Assembly (NCBI RefSeq): GCF_000955805.1
Contig: NZ_JYOA01000005.1
Span: 228,345-292,344 of the forward strand
DNA length: 64,000 bases
Direction: 5' to 3'
Source of the DNA: Pseudomonas sp. 21
GTDB lineage: Bacteria > Pseudomonadota > Gammaproteobacteria > Pseudomonadales > Pseudomonadaceae
The number at the start of each line of letters is the position of its first letter. Position 1 is the first letter of the stretch. Under the pieces are notes generated by a model, which was given only the letters and a program-made list of their open reading frames with translations, was not told the origin of the DNA and searched no databases. The position numbers were made by a program, and so were the translations under genes. This document shows positions 18,947 through 28,723 of the stretch, piece after piece.

Positions 18947-19033
18947 TCACATCTCCGTGGCGTCGTCGGCCGGCTCCGGCAGATCCTGTTCCACGGCATG
19001 CTGCTCCAGCAGTTCTTCCTGATAGTCGTCCAT
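18947..19033 (-). CDS. possible 28-residue acidic small protein
   Basis: An ATG at 19033 with an AGGAGA ribosome site 7 bp upstream opens 28 codons (MDDYQEELLEQHAVEQDLPE, then a further acidic tail ending in EM) and stops at TGA 18949-18947, directly next to the TGA of the AraC gene on the other strand. About half the residues are Asp or Glu. I recognise no family. It lies downstream of the tRNA-Asp terminator, so it would need its own promoter, which I cannot point to. Evidence is the ribosome site, codon pattern and the tight convergent packing only. Confidence 0.45.
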   Translation of the reverse strand: MDDYQEELLEQHAVEQDLPEPADDATEM

Positions 19034-19157
19034 TGGCTTTTCTCCTGACCGTTCGATCCGGTTTTAGCAAAAACCATGGGAAAAAAGCTAGACGGAAAAG
19101 GTGAACGACCTGTGACAGCGTCTTGCAGAAGGACTGCTGGAGTTTTCCAACGGAAAC

Positions 19158-19188
19158 GAAAAAACCCTCAGGTATTGCTACCTGAGGG
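19158..19188 (-). terminator. terminator of the tRNA Val-Asp-Asp unit
   Basis: A perfect 10-bp stem (19165-19174 and 19179-19188, CCCTCAGGTA and complement) with a TTGC loop, followed on the minus strand by a run of six Ts. It lies 10 bp after the 3' end of the last tRNA-Asp. Confidence 0.92.
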
Positions 19189-19198
19189 CTTTCGAATA

Positions 19199-19275
19199 TG
19201 GCGCAGCGGACGGGACTCGAACCCGCGACCCCCGGCGTGACAGGCCGGTATTCTAACCGACTGAACTACCGCTGC
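19199..19275 (-). tRNA. tRNA-Asp (GTC)
   Basis: 77 nt including an encoded CCA. The acceptor stem GCAGCGG pairs with CCGCTGC, the T-arm GCGGGTTCGAGTCCCGT and the anticodon loop CTGTCAC (GTC) are clear. It is the last of three tRNAs and is nearly identical to the copy at 19372. Confidence 0.97.
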
Positions 19276-19371
19276 GTGTCGGTTGGACTTTCGTCCGGTA
19301 CAGCAACCTCCTGGCGCCTGGAGTGAATCACTCGACAAGCAGGTTCGGGGTAGGAACCAAGGAGGGGGAAA

Positions 19372-19448
19372 TGGCGCAGCGGACGGGACTCGAACCCGCG
19401 ACCCCCGGCGTGACAGGCCGGTATTCTAACCGACTGAACTACCGCTGC
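19372..19448 (-). tRNA. tRNA-Asp (GTC), second copy
   Basis: Same 77-nt sequence as the copy at 19199-19275, with encoded CCA and anticodon GTC. The 96 bp between the two copies hold no gene. Confidence 0.97.
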
Positions 19449-19464
19449 GCGTAACTTGCGAGAG

Positions 19465-19540
19465 TGGTGGGTGATGACGGGATCGAACCGCCGACCCTCT
19501 GCTTGTAAGGCAGATGCTCTCCCAGCTGAGCTAATCACCC
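19465..19540 (-). tRNA. tRNA-Val (TAC)
   Basis: 76 nt with encoded CCA; acceptor GGGTGAT/ATCACCC, anticodon loop CTTACAA giving TAC, T-arm GGCGGTTCGATCCCGTC. It is the first gene of the minus-strand tRNA unit, read from the promoter at 19561-19588. Confidence 0.97.
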
Positions 19541-19560
19541 TTCGTCTCGAAGTGGGGCGC

Positions 19561-19588
19561 ATTCTACAGCCGGCAGAACCTAAGTCAA
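19561..19588 (-). promoter_or_regulatory. sigma-70 promoter of the Val-Asp-Asp tRNA unit
   Basis: On the minus strand TTGACT (19588-19583), a 16-bp spacer and TAGAAT (19566-19561), followed by the GC-rich discriminator GCGCCCC. The discriminator is shared with the other two tRNA promoters in this window and fits stringent control. Confidence 0.85.
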
Positions 19589-19663
19589 TGCCCTGATTGA
19601 ACTTTTTTTCATTTTCCACAAAAAAAGTTCGGCGCGCGGTTAGCGACACCGGTGCGACTCCAG

Positions 19664-19735
19664 GTTCGCGAGCAAGCTCGCTCCTGCAGGGTCAACCTCG
19701 CGAGCGCTCTTGTCGGAGCAAGCTTGCTCGCGAAC
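19664..19735. repeat. REP/REPIN-like palindrome, copy 2
   Basis: Arms GTTCGCGAGCAAGCTCGCTC (from 19664) and its reverse complement ending at 19735, with one or two mismatches, around about 30 bp. It lies between the tRNA-Val promoter and the SDR gene, about where PAO1 has the xcp cluster. Confidence 0.88.
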
Positions 19736-19761
19736 AACCCACGCTCGGAGTCGGAGAGCCA

Positions 19762-19792
19762 CAAAAGAAAAAGGGCGACCCGCGGGCCGCCC
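19762..19792 (-). terminator. terminator of the metZ/SDR operon
   Basis: Stem GGGCGGCCC/GGGTCGCCC on the minus strand (19792-19773, one G-U pair) followed by TTTTTCTTTT, 21 bp after the SDR stop. Confidence 0.88.
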
Positions 19793-19812
19793 TCCTCTTC
19801 CACACCCGACAC

Positions 19813-20576
<764 letters not shown>

Positions 20577-20580
<4 letters not shown>

Positions 20581-21788
20581 AGCGCCGCCAGGCCTCGCGC
20601 CAGATCGGCCTTGATGTCATCGACATCTTCCAGGCCAACGGCAACGCGGATCAGGTTGTCACGGATGCCGGCGTTCTCGCGCTCCAGCGGCGACAGGCGA
20701 CCGTGGGAGGTCGTGGCCGGGTGGGCGATGGTGGTCTTGGTGTCACCCAGGTTGGTGGTGATGGAGATCATCCGGGTGGCATCGATGCAGCGCCAGGCTG
20801 CGGCCTTGTCACCTTTCACCTCGAAGCTCACTACCGCGCCGAAGCCCTTCTGCTGACGCTTGGCCAGCTCGTGCTGCGGATGACTGGGCAGGCCGGAGTA
20901 GTAGACGCGCTCGACGCCCGGCTGTTGCTCCAGCCATTCGGCGACCAGTTGGGCCGAGGCGCTGTGGGCCTGCATGCGCACGCGCAGGGTTTCCAGACCC
21001 TTGATGAAGATCCAGGCGTTGAACGGGCTGAGGGTCGGGCCGGCGGTGCGCAAGAAGCCGACGACGGGCTCCATCTGTGCACGGCGACCAGCGACCACGC
21101 CGCCCATGGTGCGGCCCTGGCCATCGATGTACTTGGTCGCCGAGTGGATCACCACGTCCGCGCCGAGCTTCAACGGCTGTTGCAGCGCCGGGGTGCAGAA
21201 GCAGTTGTCCACCGCCAGCAGCGCCCCCTTGGCGTGGGCGATCTCGGCCAGCGCGGCGATATCGACCAGCTCGGCCAGCGGGTTGGACGGCGATTCGACG
21301 AAGAACAGCTTGGTGTTCGGCTTGCAGGCCGCTTCCCAGGCTTTCAGGTCGCTCAGCGGCGGGTAGTCCACCTCGATGCCGAATCGCTTGAAGTACTTCT
21401 CGAACAGGCTGATGGTCGAGCCGAACACGCTGCGCGAGACCAGCACGTGGTCGCCGGCGCTGCACAGGCTCATCACCAGGGAAAGGATCGCCGACATGCC
21501 GGTGGACGTGGCCACCGCCTGCTCGGCGCCTTCCAGCGCAGCGATGCGCTCCTCGAAGGTGCGCACCGTGGGGTTGGTGTAGCGCGAGTAGACGTTGCCC
21601 GGCACTTCGCCGGCGAAACGCGCGGCCGCATCGGCGGCGCTGCGGAACACATAGCTGGAGGTGGTGAACAGGCCTTCGCCATGTTCAGCCTCCGGGGTGC
21701 GGCGCTGTCCGGCACGCACTGCGAGGGTGTCGAAACCGACGCCCTCCAGGTCGCTGTCCAGCCGGCCGGCTTCCCAATCCTGAGCCAT
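20577..21788 (-). CDS. metZ: O-succinylhomoserine sulfhydrylase
   Basis: A 403-residue PLP enzyme that makes homocysteine from O-succinylhomoserine and sulfide, the direct-sulfhydrylation route used by Pseudomonas. The PLP lysine is in [12 protein letters not shown], and the Cys/Met gamma-lyase family blocks [19 protein letters not shown] and [12 protein letters not shown]-like segment are present. It starts at ATG 21788 with AGGAG just upstream, 11 bp after purF. Its position next to purF matches PAO1 PA3107. The gene ends in a GTGA overlap with the SDR gene. Confidence 0.96.
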
Positions 21789-21799
21789 GCCTGCTCTCC

Positions 21800-23305
21800 T
21801 TAGTCGTTATAGAGATCGATGATGGCGCTGACCGCGGCACCCTTGGTCTTGGTGGCGTCGTTGCGCGCCTGCTCGATCTTGTTCAGATAGGCTTCGTCGA
21901 CGTCGCCGGTGACGTACTCACCGTTGAACACGGCACAGTCGAAGTGTTCGATCTTGATCTTGCCGCCCTCGGTGGATTCGATCAGGTCCTGCAGGTCCTG
22001 ATAGATCAGCCAGTCGGCGCCGATCAGCTCGCCGACTTCCTCGGTGCTGCGGTTGTGCGCGATGAGCTCGTGGGCACTCGGCATGTCGATGCCGTAGACG
22101 TTGGGATAGCGCACCGCCGGGGCGGCGGAGCAGAAGTAGACGTTCTTCGCGCCAGCCTCGCGGGCCATCTGGATGATCTGCTTGCAGGTGGTGCCGCGAA
22201 CGATGGAATCGTCCACCAGCATCACGTTCTTGCCGCGGAACTCCAGCTCGATGGCGTTGAGCTTCTGGCGTACCGATTTCTTGCGCGCAGCCTGGCCGGG
22301 CATGATGAAGGTACGGCCGATGTAGCGGTTCTTCACGAAGCCCTCGCGGAACTTCACGCCCAGGCGGTTGGCCAGCTCCAGCGCAGCGGTACGGCTGGTG
22401 TCCGGGATCGGGATGACCACGTCGATGTCATGGTCCGGTCGCTCGCGGAGGATCTTGTCGGCCAGCTTCTCGCCCATGCGCAGGCGCGCCTTGTAGACCG
22501 AGATGCCGTCGATGATGGAGTCCGGACGGGCCAGGTAGACGTGCTCGAAGATGCACGGCGCGTACTGCGGATTGGCCGCACACTGGCGGGTGTAGAGCTT
22601 GCCATCTTCGGTGATGTACACCGCTTCGCCCGGAGCCAGGTCGCGGATCAGGGTGAAGCCGAGGACGTCCAGGGCCACGCTTTCCGAGGCGATCATGTAC
22701 TCCACGCCGTTCTCGGTGTGGCGCTGGCCGAAGACGATCGGGCGGATCGCATGGGGGTCGCGGAAGCCGACAATGCCGTAGCCGGTGATCATCGCCACTA
22801 CGGCGTAGCCGCCCACACAACGGGCATGCACGCCGGCAACGGCGGCGAACACGTCTTCCTCGGTGGGTTGCAGCTTGTTGCGCACCGCCAGTTCATGGGC
22901 GAACACGTTGAGCAGCACTTCCGAGTCGGAGTTGGTGTTCACGTGGCGCAGGTCGGATTCGTAGATTTCCTTGGCCAGCTGCTCGACGTTGGTCAGGTTG
23001 CCGTTGTGCGCCAGGGTGATGCCGTACGGCGAGTTGACGTAGAACGGCTGCGCCTCGGCGGAGCTGGAGCTGCCCGCGGTCGGGTAGCGCACGTGGCCGA
23101 TGCCGATCTTGCCGACCAGGCGCTGCATGTGGCGCTGCTGGAAGACGTCACGGACCAGGCCGTTATCCTTGCGCAGGTACAGGCGGTCGTCCTGACAGGT
23201 GACAATCCCCGCAGCGTCCTGGCCACGATGCTGGAGAACGGTGAGCGCGTCATAGAGCGCCTGATTCACGTTCGACTTGCCCACGATACCGACGATGCCA
23301 CACAT
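21800..23305 (-). CDS. purF: amidophosphoribosyltransferase
   Basis: About 501 residues, the first committed step of purine synthesis (PRPP plus glutamine to phosphoribosylamine). The start at ATG 23305 puts the catalytic Cys at position 2 (MCGIVGIVG), as required for the Ntn-type glutaminase; a TTG three codons earlier would bury it and is rejected. RGQDAAG follows, and the PRPP loop [13 protein letters not shown] lies near residue 365. It is downstream of cvpA by 106 bp, the usual cvpA-purF arrangement, and is followed closely by metZ. Confidence 0.97.
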   Translation of the reverse strand: MCGIVGIVGKSNVNQALYDALTVLQHRGQDAAGIVTCQDDRLYLRKDNGLVRDVFQQRHMQRLVGKIGIGHVRYPTAGSSSSAEAQPFYVNSPYGITLAHNGNLTNVEQLAKEIYESDLRHVNTNSDSEVLLNVFAHELAVRNKLQPTEEDVFAAVAGVHARCVGGYAVVAMITGYGIVGFRDPHAIRPIVFGQRHTENGVEYMIASESVALDVLGFTLIRDLAPGEAVYITEDGKLYTRQCAANPQYAPCIFEHVYLARPDSIIDGISVYKARLRMGEKLADKILRERPDHDIDVVIPIPDTSRTAALELANRLGVKFREGFVKNRYIGRTFIMPGQAARKKSVRQKLNAIELEFRGKNVMLVDDSIVRGTTCKQIIQMAREAGAKNVYFCSAAPAVRYPNVYGIDMPSAHELIAHNRSTEEVGELIGADWLIYQDLQDLIESTEGGKIKIEHFDCAVFNGEYVTGDVDEAYLNKIEQARNDATKTKGAAVSAIIDLYND

Positions 23306-23411
23306 GCGACGCAACCCCTAGTTGGTGTTCAGGCTAAAACAATTCCGTATTCGGCAGTATCCACCGGACCTGCCGTAGCGGCGACGGCTACCCGTCGCCT
23401 CCGCCCGCCCG

Positions 23412-23954
23412 TCACTGGGCAGGCAGCAAGGACCCCACTCCGGATGGCGGAGTGATGGTCACGCCGGACATCCACTGCCCGGCAAAAGTCAGGATGAAGT
23501 TCTTCGACCAGTCGGCGACCATCAGGAAATGCGGCATCAGCACCGATTGCTGCCACCACGGATCCTGTTGCACCGGCGCAAGGCTCAGCAAACCGACCAG
23601 CAAAACCACCAGCAGCACACCGCGGGCGCCGCCGAACACCATGCCGAGCACGCGGTCGGTGCCGGACATGCCGGTCACCCGCACCAGCTCGCTGATGAGG
23701 AAATTGACAAGTGCGCCCAGCAGCAGCGTGACGACGAAAAGAAGAGCGCAGGCGGCGATGACGCGCCCCGAGGGCAGCTGGATGTAGGGTGCGAGATGCT
23801 CGGCCAGGGCGCCGCCGAACATCCAGGCGACCGCACCGGCTACGATCCAGGTGACCAGCGACAAGGCTTCCTTGACGAAACCACGACTCAAGCTGATCAG
23901 GCTGGAAATGACGATGATGCCGATCATCGTCCAATCGACCCAGGTAAATGCCAC
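23412..23954 (-). CDS. cvpA: CvpA family inner-membrane protein
   Basis: A 180-residue protein with about four membrane segments (for example WTMIGIIVISSLISLSRGF near the start, VIAACALLFVVTLLLGALV in the middle). CvpA is named from colicin V production and in several bacteria helps envelope integrity or bile resistance. The start codon is GTG at 23954 with little ribosome site. It precedes purF, as in most gammaproteobacteria. Confidence 0.93.
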   Translation of the reverse strand: MAFTWVDWTMIGIIVISSLISLSRGFVKEALSLVTWIVAGAVAWMFGGALAEHLAPYIQLPSGRVIAACALLFVVTLLLGALVNFLISELVRVTGMSGTDRVLGMVFGGARGVLLVVLLVGLLSLAPVQQDPWWQQSVLMPHFLMVADWSKNFILTFAGQWMSGVTITPPSGVGSLLPAQ

Positions 23955-23973
23955 GTTGCGGCCCAGAAACGGA

Positions 23974-24000
23974 AAGGCCCCGCATTTTAGCAGAGGCCTT
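23974..24000 (-). terminator. hairpin between the SPOR gene and cvpA
   Basis: AAGGCCTCTGC pairs with GCGGGGCCTT on the minus strand with G-U pairs and one bulge, followed by TTCCGTTT. A second hairpin (GGCCCCA/TGGGGCTC) lies at 24012-24033. Together they may end the accD-folC-SPOR unit just before cvpA, though cvpA then needs a promoter in this 104-bp gap. Confidence 0.5.
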
Positions 24001-24058
24001 CGATTTAGAAGAGCCCCAGTTTGACATGGGGCCGATTGAGAGAAGCTAACGAACGGGC

Positions 24059-24733
24059 TCAGCCACGCTCAGGCTGGAAACGCACCACGAAACCATTGAG
24101 TTTCTGCTGCTTGCCGAGCTGGTCACGCAGGCGATCCGCCTCGGCACGCTCGACCACCGGGCCGACAAAGACGCGGTTCATGCCGTCGAAGCTGCGCACG
24201 TAAGCGTTGTAGCCCTGGCTGCGCAAGGACTTCTGCAGTTCATCGGCACGAGCACGGTTGGACAGGCTGGCCAGCTGCACCGACCAGCTCACCGGCAGGT
24301 TATTGCTGTCCATACGTTGGGCCGGCGGTTGCGCCGGAGCGGCAGGAGCGGTGCTGGCCTGGGCCTGGGCAGCCTGCTGCGCCGGCGCGGCAGGCTTGGG
24401 AGCAGCCACTTGCGGGGCCGGAGCCTTGGGCTGCGTCGGCTGGGCCTGCTGGGTCGGCAGACTGGCGATTGGTGCGGAAGGCGCCTGCGCCGGTGCTGCT
24501 TCGGCCGACGGCACGGCGTTATCCGCGTCTTCGGCCTGCAGGTCAGGAACTTCGGTGGGTTGCACTTCGACGGTAGGCATCGCCGGCGGCTTGGGCATCA
24601 CCGGCGCCTCGACCACCACCTGGCGTACATCATCCTCGCGGGAGAACAGCATCGGCAGGAAGATCACGGCCAGTGCCAGCAGCACCAGCGCTCCGACTAC
24701 CCGCTGCTTGAGCCCCTTATCGAGCAACGCCAT
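24059..24733 (-). CDS. SPOR-domain inner-membrane protein (DedD-like)
   Basis: About 224 residues. An N-terminal membrane segment (VVGALVLLALAVIFLPMLF) is followed by a long Pro/Ala/Gln-rich linker and a C-terminal SPOR domain of about 75 residues (VSWSVQLASLSNRARADELQ through FVVRFQP). SPOR domains bind denuded peptidoglycan at the division septum; this layout and the position after folC fit DedD. The start is ATG 24733 with GGGGAG upstream; a TTG two codons earlier is rejected. It lies 22 bp after folC and is presumably cotranscribed with accD-folC. Confidence 0.93.
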   Translation of the reverse strand: MALLDKGLKQRVVGALVLLALAVIFLPMLFSREDDVRQVVVEAPVMPKPPAMPTVEVQPTEVPDLQAEDADNAVPSAEAAPAQAPSAPIASLPTQQAQPTQPKAPAPQVAAPKPAAPAQQAAQAQASTAPAAPAQPPAQRMDSNNLPVSWSVQLASLSNRARADELQKSLRSQGYNAYVRSFDGMNRVFVGPVVERAEADRLRDQLGKQQKLNGFVVRFQPERG

Positions 24734-24755
24734 GCACAACTCCCCTTAGGTCTAC

Positions 24756-26036
24756 TTATTGAGCAGCCTTGGCGAGCCACTCCAGGGCATCCACCACGCT
24801 GTAGAACGAACCGAACACCAGGATCTCGTCATCGGTGCCCGCTGCATCGCATTGCGCCACCAGCGCCGCTGCGATATCGCCATGGCAACTGACCTGCGCC
24901 CCGCGAGCCTGCAGCGCGACCTCCAGCTCTGCGGCCGGACGGCTACGCCCGGTGGGCAGCGGCGCGACGGCCCAATCCTGCACCAAGCCGAGCAAGGGTT
25001 CCAGTACGCCGTCGAGGTCCTTGTCCGCCAGCAGGCCGAACACCGCGTGGCGCACACCCTTGGGCGGCGCCGCACGCAGGCGGCTGGCAAGGTATTGCGC
25101 AGCGTGGGGATTATGCCCGACGTCGAGCAGCAAGTGGCGCTCTTCGCCGTGCCATCGCACTGTGCGGCGATCCAGGCGCCCGGTCACGCGGGTGCGCTGC
25201 AGCGCGGCGACCAGTTGCTCGGGCTGCCACGGCAGGTCCAGCAAGGCATAGACCTGCAGGGCCAGCGCCGCGTTCTCCATCGGCAGATCGAGCAACGGCA
25301 GGTTGTGCAGGCTCAGCGCCTCGCCAGTGGCGGAGCGGCCGCGCCAGTGCCAGTCGCCCTCGCCCATCGCCAGGTCGAAATCACGGCCACGCAGGAGCAG
25401 CGGCGAGCCGAGCTTGCGCGCTTGTTCCATGATCGGCGCCGGCGGCTCCAGGTCGCCGCAGACTGCAGGCTTGCCGGCGCGGAAGATACCGGCTTTCTCG
25501 AAGGCCACGCTTTCGCGGGTGTCGCCCAGCCAGTCGGCGTGGTCGATACCGATGCTGGTGACCGCGGCAATGTCGGAGTCGATCAGGTTGACCGCATCCA
25601 GGCGACCGCCCAGGCCGACTTCCAGCACCACGGCATCCAGGTTGGCGCGCTCGAACAGCCAGAAGGCCGCGAGGGTGCCCACCTCGAAATAGGTCAGGGA
25701 GATTTCGCCGCGAGCCGCCTCGACAGCGGCGAAGGCTTCGCAGAGCGCTTCATCGCTGGCCTCGACGCCATCGATGAGCACTCGCTCGTTGTAGCGCAGC
25801 AGGTGCGGCGAGCTGTAGACGCCGACTCGCTGGCCCTGCTCGCCGAGCAGGGCGGCGAGGAAGGCGCAGGTGGAACCCTTGCCGTTGGTGCCGGTGACGG
25901 TCACCACTCGGGGCGCGGGGCGCCCGAGGCCAAGCCGGCCAGCTACTTCACGGGAGCGATCCAGCCCCATGTCGATTGCCGTGGGGTGGAGTTGTTCGAG
26001 ATAGCTCAGCCAGTCGGCAAGGGTACGTTGGGTCAT
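24756..26036 (-). CDS. folC: folylpolyglutamate synthase/dihydrofolate synthase
   Basis: About 426 residues. The ATP-binding loop [13 protein letters not shown] near residue 50, the [11 protein letters not shown] and [12 protein letters not shown] segments and the [12 protein letters not shown] segment are typical of FolC, which adds glutamate to dihydropteroate and folates. The start is ATG 26036, overlapping the accD TGA (ATGA); the in-frame upstream extension lies antisense-like over accD and is rejected. The neighbour order accD-folC-SPOR is standard in Pseudomonas. Confidence 0.96.
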   Translation of the reverse strand: MTQRTLADWLSYLEQLHPTAIDMGLDRSREVAGRLGLGRPAPRVVTVTGTNGKGSTCAFLAALLGEQGQRVGVYSSPHLLRYNERVLIDGVEASDEALCEAFAAVEAARGEISLTYFEVGTLAAFWLFERANLDAVVLEVGLGGRLDAVNLIDSDIAAVTSIGIDHADWLGDTRESVAFEKAGIFRAGKPAVCGDLEPPAPIMEQARKLGSPLLLRGRDFDLAMGEGDWHWRGRSATGEALSLHNLPLLDLPMENAALALQVYALLDLPWQPEQLVAALQRTRVTGRLDRRTVRWHGEERHLLLDVGHNPHAAQYLASRLRAAPPKGVRHAVFGLLADKDLDGVLEPLLGLVQDWAVAPLPTGRSRPAAELEVALQARGAQVSCHGDIAAALVAQCDAAGTDDEILVFGSFYSVVDALEWLAKAAQ

Positions 26037-26908
26037 CCTGCGAGCGCGGTACTTGGAGTGTGGGTGAATTTGGCCAGCAGGCTGGCGAGCCGCTGACGCA
26101 TTTCTGCACGGTGGACGATCATGTCGATGGCGCCGTGCTCCAGCAGGAACTCGCTGCGCTGGAAGCCTTCCGGCAGCTTCTCGCGCACGGTCTGCTCGAT
26201 CACCCGCGGACCGGCGAAGCCGATCAGGGCGCGCGGCTCGCCGACGATCACGTCGCCGAGCATCGCCAGGCTGGCAGAGACACCGCCGTAGACAGGGTCG
26301 GTCAGCACGGAGATGAACGGGATGCCTTCTTCGCGCAGGCGGGCCAGCGCGGCGGAGGTCTTGGCCATCTGCATCAGGGAGATCAGCGCTTCCTGCATGC
26401 GCGCGCCACCCGAGGCGGAGAAGCAGATCATCGGGCAACGGTTTTCCAGGGCGTAGTTGGCGGCGCGCACGAAGCGCTCGCCGACGATGGAACCCATGGA
26501 GCCGCCCATGAAGGAGAACTCGAAGGCGCTGACCACGACCGGCAGGCCCATCAGCTTGCCGCTCATGGAGATCAGAGCGTCCTTCTCGCCGGTGTCTTTC
26601 TGCGCGGCGGTCAGGCGGTCCTTGTATTTCTTGCTGTCACGGAACTTCAGGCGGTCCACCGGTTCCAGCTCGGCGCCCAGCTCCTCCCGGCCTTCCTCAT
26701 CGAGGAAGATATCGATGCGCGCGCGGGCGCCGATACGCATGTGGTGATCGCACTTGGGGCAGACGTCGAGGGTCTTTTCCAGCTCCGGACGGTACAGCAC
26801 CGCCTCGCAGGACGGGCACTTGTGCCACAGGCCTTCCGGAACCGAGCTCTTCTTCGCCTCGGAACGCATGATGGAAGGGATCAGCTTGTCTACCAGCCAG
26901 TTGCTCAT
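26033..26908 (-). CDS. accD: acetyl-CoA carboxylase carboxyltransferase subunit beta
   Basis: A 291-residue subunit of the carboxyltransferase half of acetyl-CoA carboxylase, first step of fatty acid synthesis. The N-terminal four-Cys zinc site is seen (KCPSC then VCPKCDHH, residues about 26-50), followed by the carboxyltransferase core with [12 protein letters not shown] and [10 protein letters not shown]. Start ATG at 26908. It is upstream of folC with a 4-bp overlap. Confidence 0.97.
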   Translation of the reverse strand: MSNWLVDKLIPSIMRSEAKKSSVPEGLWHKCPSCEAVLYRPELEKTLDVCPKCDHHMRIGARARIDIFLDEEGREELGAELEPVDRLKFRDSKKYKDRLTAAQKDTGEKDALISMSGKLMGLPVVVSAFEFSFMGGSMGSIVGERFVRAANYALENRCPMICFSASGGARMQEALISLMQMAKTSAALARLREEGIPFISVLTDPVYGGVSASLAMLGDVIVGEPRALIGFAGPRVIEQTVREKLPEGFQRSEFLLEHGAIDMIVHRAEMRQRLASLLAKFTHTPSTALAG

Positions 26909-26976
26909 GCTCTCGTCTCCAGTGCAGTGACACAGCGCGATGGGTTGCGCGTGCCCCTGAGCAAATTCATCGTCGC

Positions 26977-27000
26977 GGTTCCGACCTCAAGGCCGGAACC
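26977..27000 (-). promoter_or_regulatory. hairpin in the accD leader
   Basis: A perfect 7-bp stem GGTTCCG/CGGAACC with a 10-nt loop lies 70-90 bp upstream of the accD start, within the 257-bp trpF-accD gap. It may terminate trpF or shape the accD leader; no T-run follows it. The rest of the gap shows nothing clear. Confidence 0.4.
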
Positions 27001-27165
27001 CCTCGCAAACAAAGGCGCCGCCTGGGGCGTCGCCACGGATACAGCACTCGATGCGGGGCGCCGATGGGCAAGACTGCCAACACCGACAACTCCCTGCGCC
27101 ACCCACGGGTAGCGATTGGGTAGTGGACGGCGGCAGGCCGCTGGTCGTCACATGAAGATTCCGCG

Positions 27166-27789
27166 TCACACCACCGAACGGCACTGCGCAATGAAATCGC
27201 GGATCTTCTGCGCATCCTTGACGCCCTTGCTCGCCTCCACCCCGCCGCTCACATCCACGGCGTAAGGACGCACCTGGGCAATGGCATCGGCCACGTTGCC
27301 GACCGTCAGGCCGCCGGCCAGGATCAGCGGACGCTGCACGTCCTTCGGCACCAGGGACCAATCGAAGGCCAACCCGGTTCCGCCAGGAATACCTTCCACA
27401 TAGGTATCGAGGAGGAAGCCGCTGGCCTGTGGGTACTTCGCGATCTGCGCCGCCACGTCGTCGCCCGGCTTCACGCGCAGGGCCTTGAGGTAGCGCTTGT
27501 GCCAGCCGGAGCAGGCCTCGGGCGACTCGTCGCCATGGAACTGCAGCACATCCAGCGGCACCGCATCGAGGATTTCCCCCAGCTCGCAGCGACTGGCGTC
27601 GACGAACAGGCCAACGGTACTGACGAAGGGCGGCAGCGCAGCGACTATCGCCCGCGCCTGCTGGATGCTGACCGCGCGCGGGCTCTTCGCGTAGAACACC
27701 AGGCCGATGGCGTCGGCACCCGCCTCGGCGGCGGCCAGGGCATCCTCGACTCGGGTAATACCGCAGATTTTGATGCGAACGGCGGACAA
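27166..27789 (-). CDS. trpF: phosphoribosylanthranilate isomerase
   Basis: About 207 residues, the tryptophan-pathway TIM-barrel isomerase. The conserved start of the family (RIKICGITR with catalytic Cys) begins a few residues in, and the catalytic Asp lies in [10 protein letters not shown]. The likely start is TTG at 27789, which gives the family-typical N-terminus (SAVRIKICG) and length; an ATG 14 codons upstream (27831) would add residues not seen in relatives and is less likely. In Pseudomonas trpF is separate from the other trp genes and sits between truA and accD, as here. Confidence 0.93.
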   Translation of the reverse strand: MSAVRIKICGITRVEDALAAAEAGADAIGLVFYAKSPRAVSIQQARAIVAALPPFVSTVGLFVDASRCELGEILDAVPLDVLQFHGDESPEACSGWHKRYLKALRVKPGDDVAAQIAKYPQASGFLLDTYVEGIPGGTGLAFDWSLVPKDVQRPLILAGGLTVGNVADAIAQVRPYAVDVSGGVEASKGVKDAQKIRDFIAQCRSVV

Positions 27790-27846
27790 GATGCAGCAAC
27801 CTTCAGGCAAGTGATCGATCGATGGTAGCAAATGCCCCTGGCATCG

Positions 27847-28704
27847 TCAGCCGACGATATCCGGCAAACTTGAAAGGAAATGTGGCCCCACATACCGCTC
27901 GGGCAACACGAACTCCTCCGGGTATTCCACGCTCACCAGGTACAGCCCGTAGGGGTGCGCGGTGATACCGCTGGCGCGCCGGTCGCGCGCGGCCAGTGCC
28001 TCGGCCGCCCACTCAACCGGGCGCTCGCCGGCGCCGATGGTCATCAGCATTCCGGCAAAGTTGCGCACCATGTGATGCAGGAAGGCATTGGCGCGGACAT
28101 CCAGCACGATGAAGCGCCCGTGTTCGATCACCTCAAGGTGGTGCACCGTCTTGATTGCCGACTTGGCCTGGCACTGCACCGCGCGGAAGGAGGTGAAGTC
28201 GTGGGTGCCGACCAGCGCACGGGCCGCCTCGCGCATGCGCGAGACATCCAGCGGACGGTGGTTCCAGGTGACCTCTTCGGCCATGTGCGCCGGGCGAATC
28301 TGATCGTTGTAGATCACGTAGCGATAGCGCCGCGCCATGGCGGTGAAGCGCGCATGGAAATGCGCCGGCATCACCTTGGCCCAGGTCACGCTGATGTCGT
28401 TGGGCAGGTTGGCATTGGTGCCCATGACCCAGGCGATGAGCGAGCGCTCGGCAGTGGTGTCGAAATGCACCACCTGCCCGCTCGCGTGCACCAGCGCATC
28501 GGTACGCCCCGCGCACATCAGGGAAACCGGATGATCAGCCACCCGGGACAGAGCTTTTTCCAGCGCGCCCTGCACGGTCGGCACACCATTTTCCTGGCGC
28601 TGCCAGCCGCGATAGCGCGAGCCTTTGAATTCGACGCCCAGGGCAATCCTGGAAACGCCAACGGCGGCCGATTCGGCCGCCGCTGAGGGTACTGCTTCAA
28701 TCAT
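27847..28704 (-). CDS. truA: tRNA pseudouridine(38-40) synthase TruA
   Basis: A 285-residue enzyme that makes pseudouridine in the anticodon arm. The catalytic Asp is in CAGRTDALVHA near residue 65; the usual AGRTDAGVHA has Gly where Leu is here, a mild change in a position that varies among Pseudomonas. RYRGWQRQ and the C-terminal FLHHMVRNFAGML segment are typical. It is downstream of fimV by 19 bp and upstream of trpF, the standard order, and is read in the same direction. Confidence 0.95.
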   Translation of the reverse strand: MIEAVPSAAAESAAVGVSRIALGVEFKGSRYRGWQRQENGVPTVQGALEKALSRVADHPVSLMCAGRTDALVHASGQVVHFDTTAERSLIAWVMGTNANLPNDISVTWAKVMPAHFHARFTAMARRYRYVIYNDQIRPAHMAEEVTWNHRPLDVSRMREAARALVGTHDFTSFRAVQCQAKSAIKTVHHLEVIEHGRFIVLDVRANAFLHHMVRNFAGMLMTIGAGERPVEWAAEALAARDRRASGITAHPYGLYLVSVEYPEEFVLPERYVGPHFLSSLPDIVG

Positions 28705-28723
28705 CTATCTGGAGCCTTCCGGC

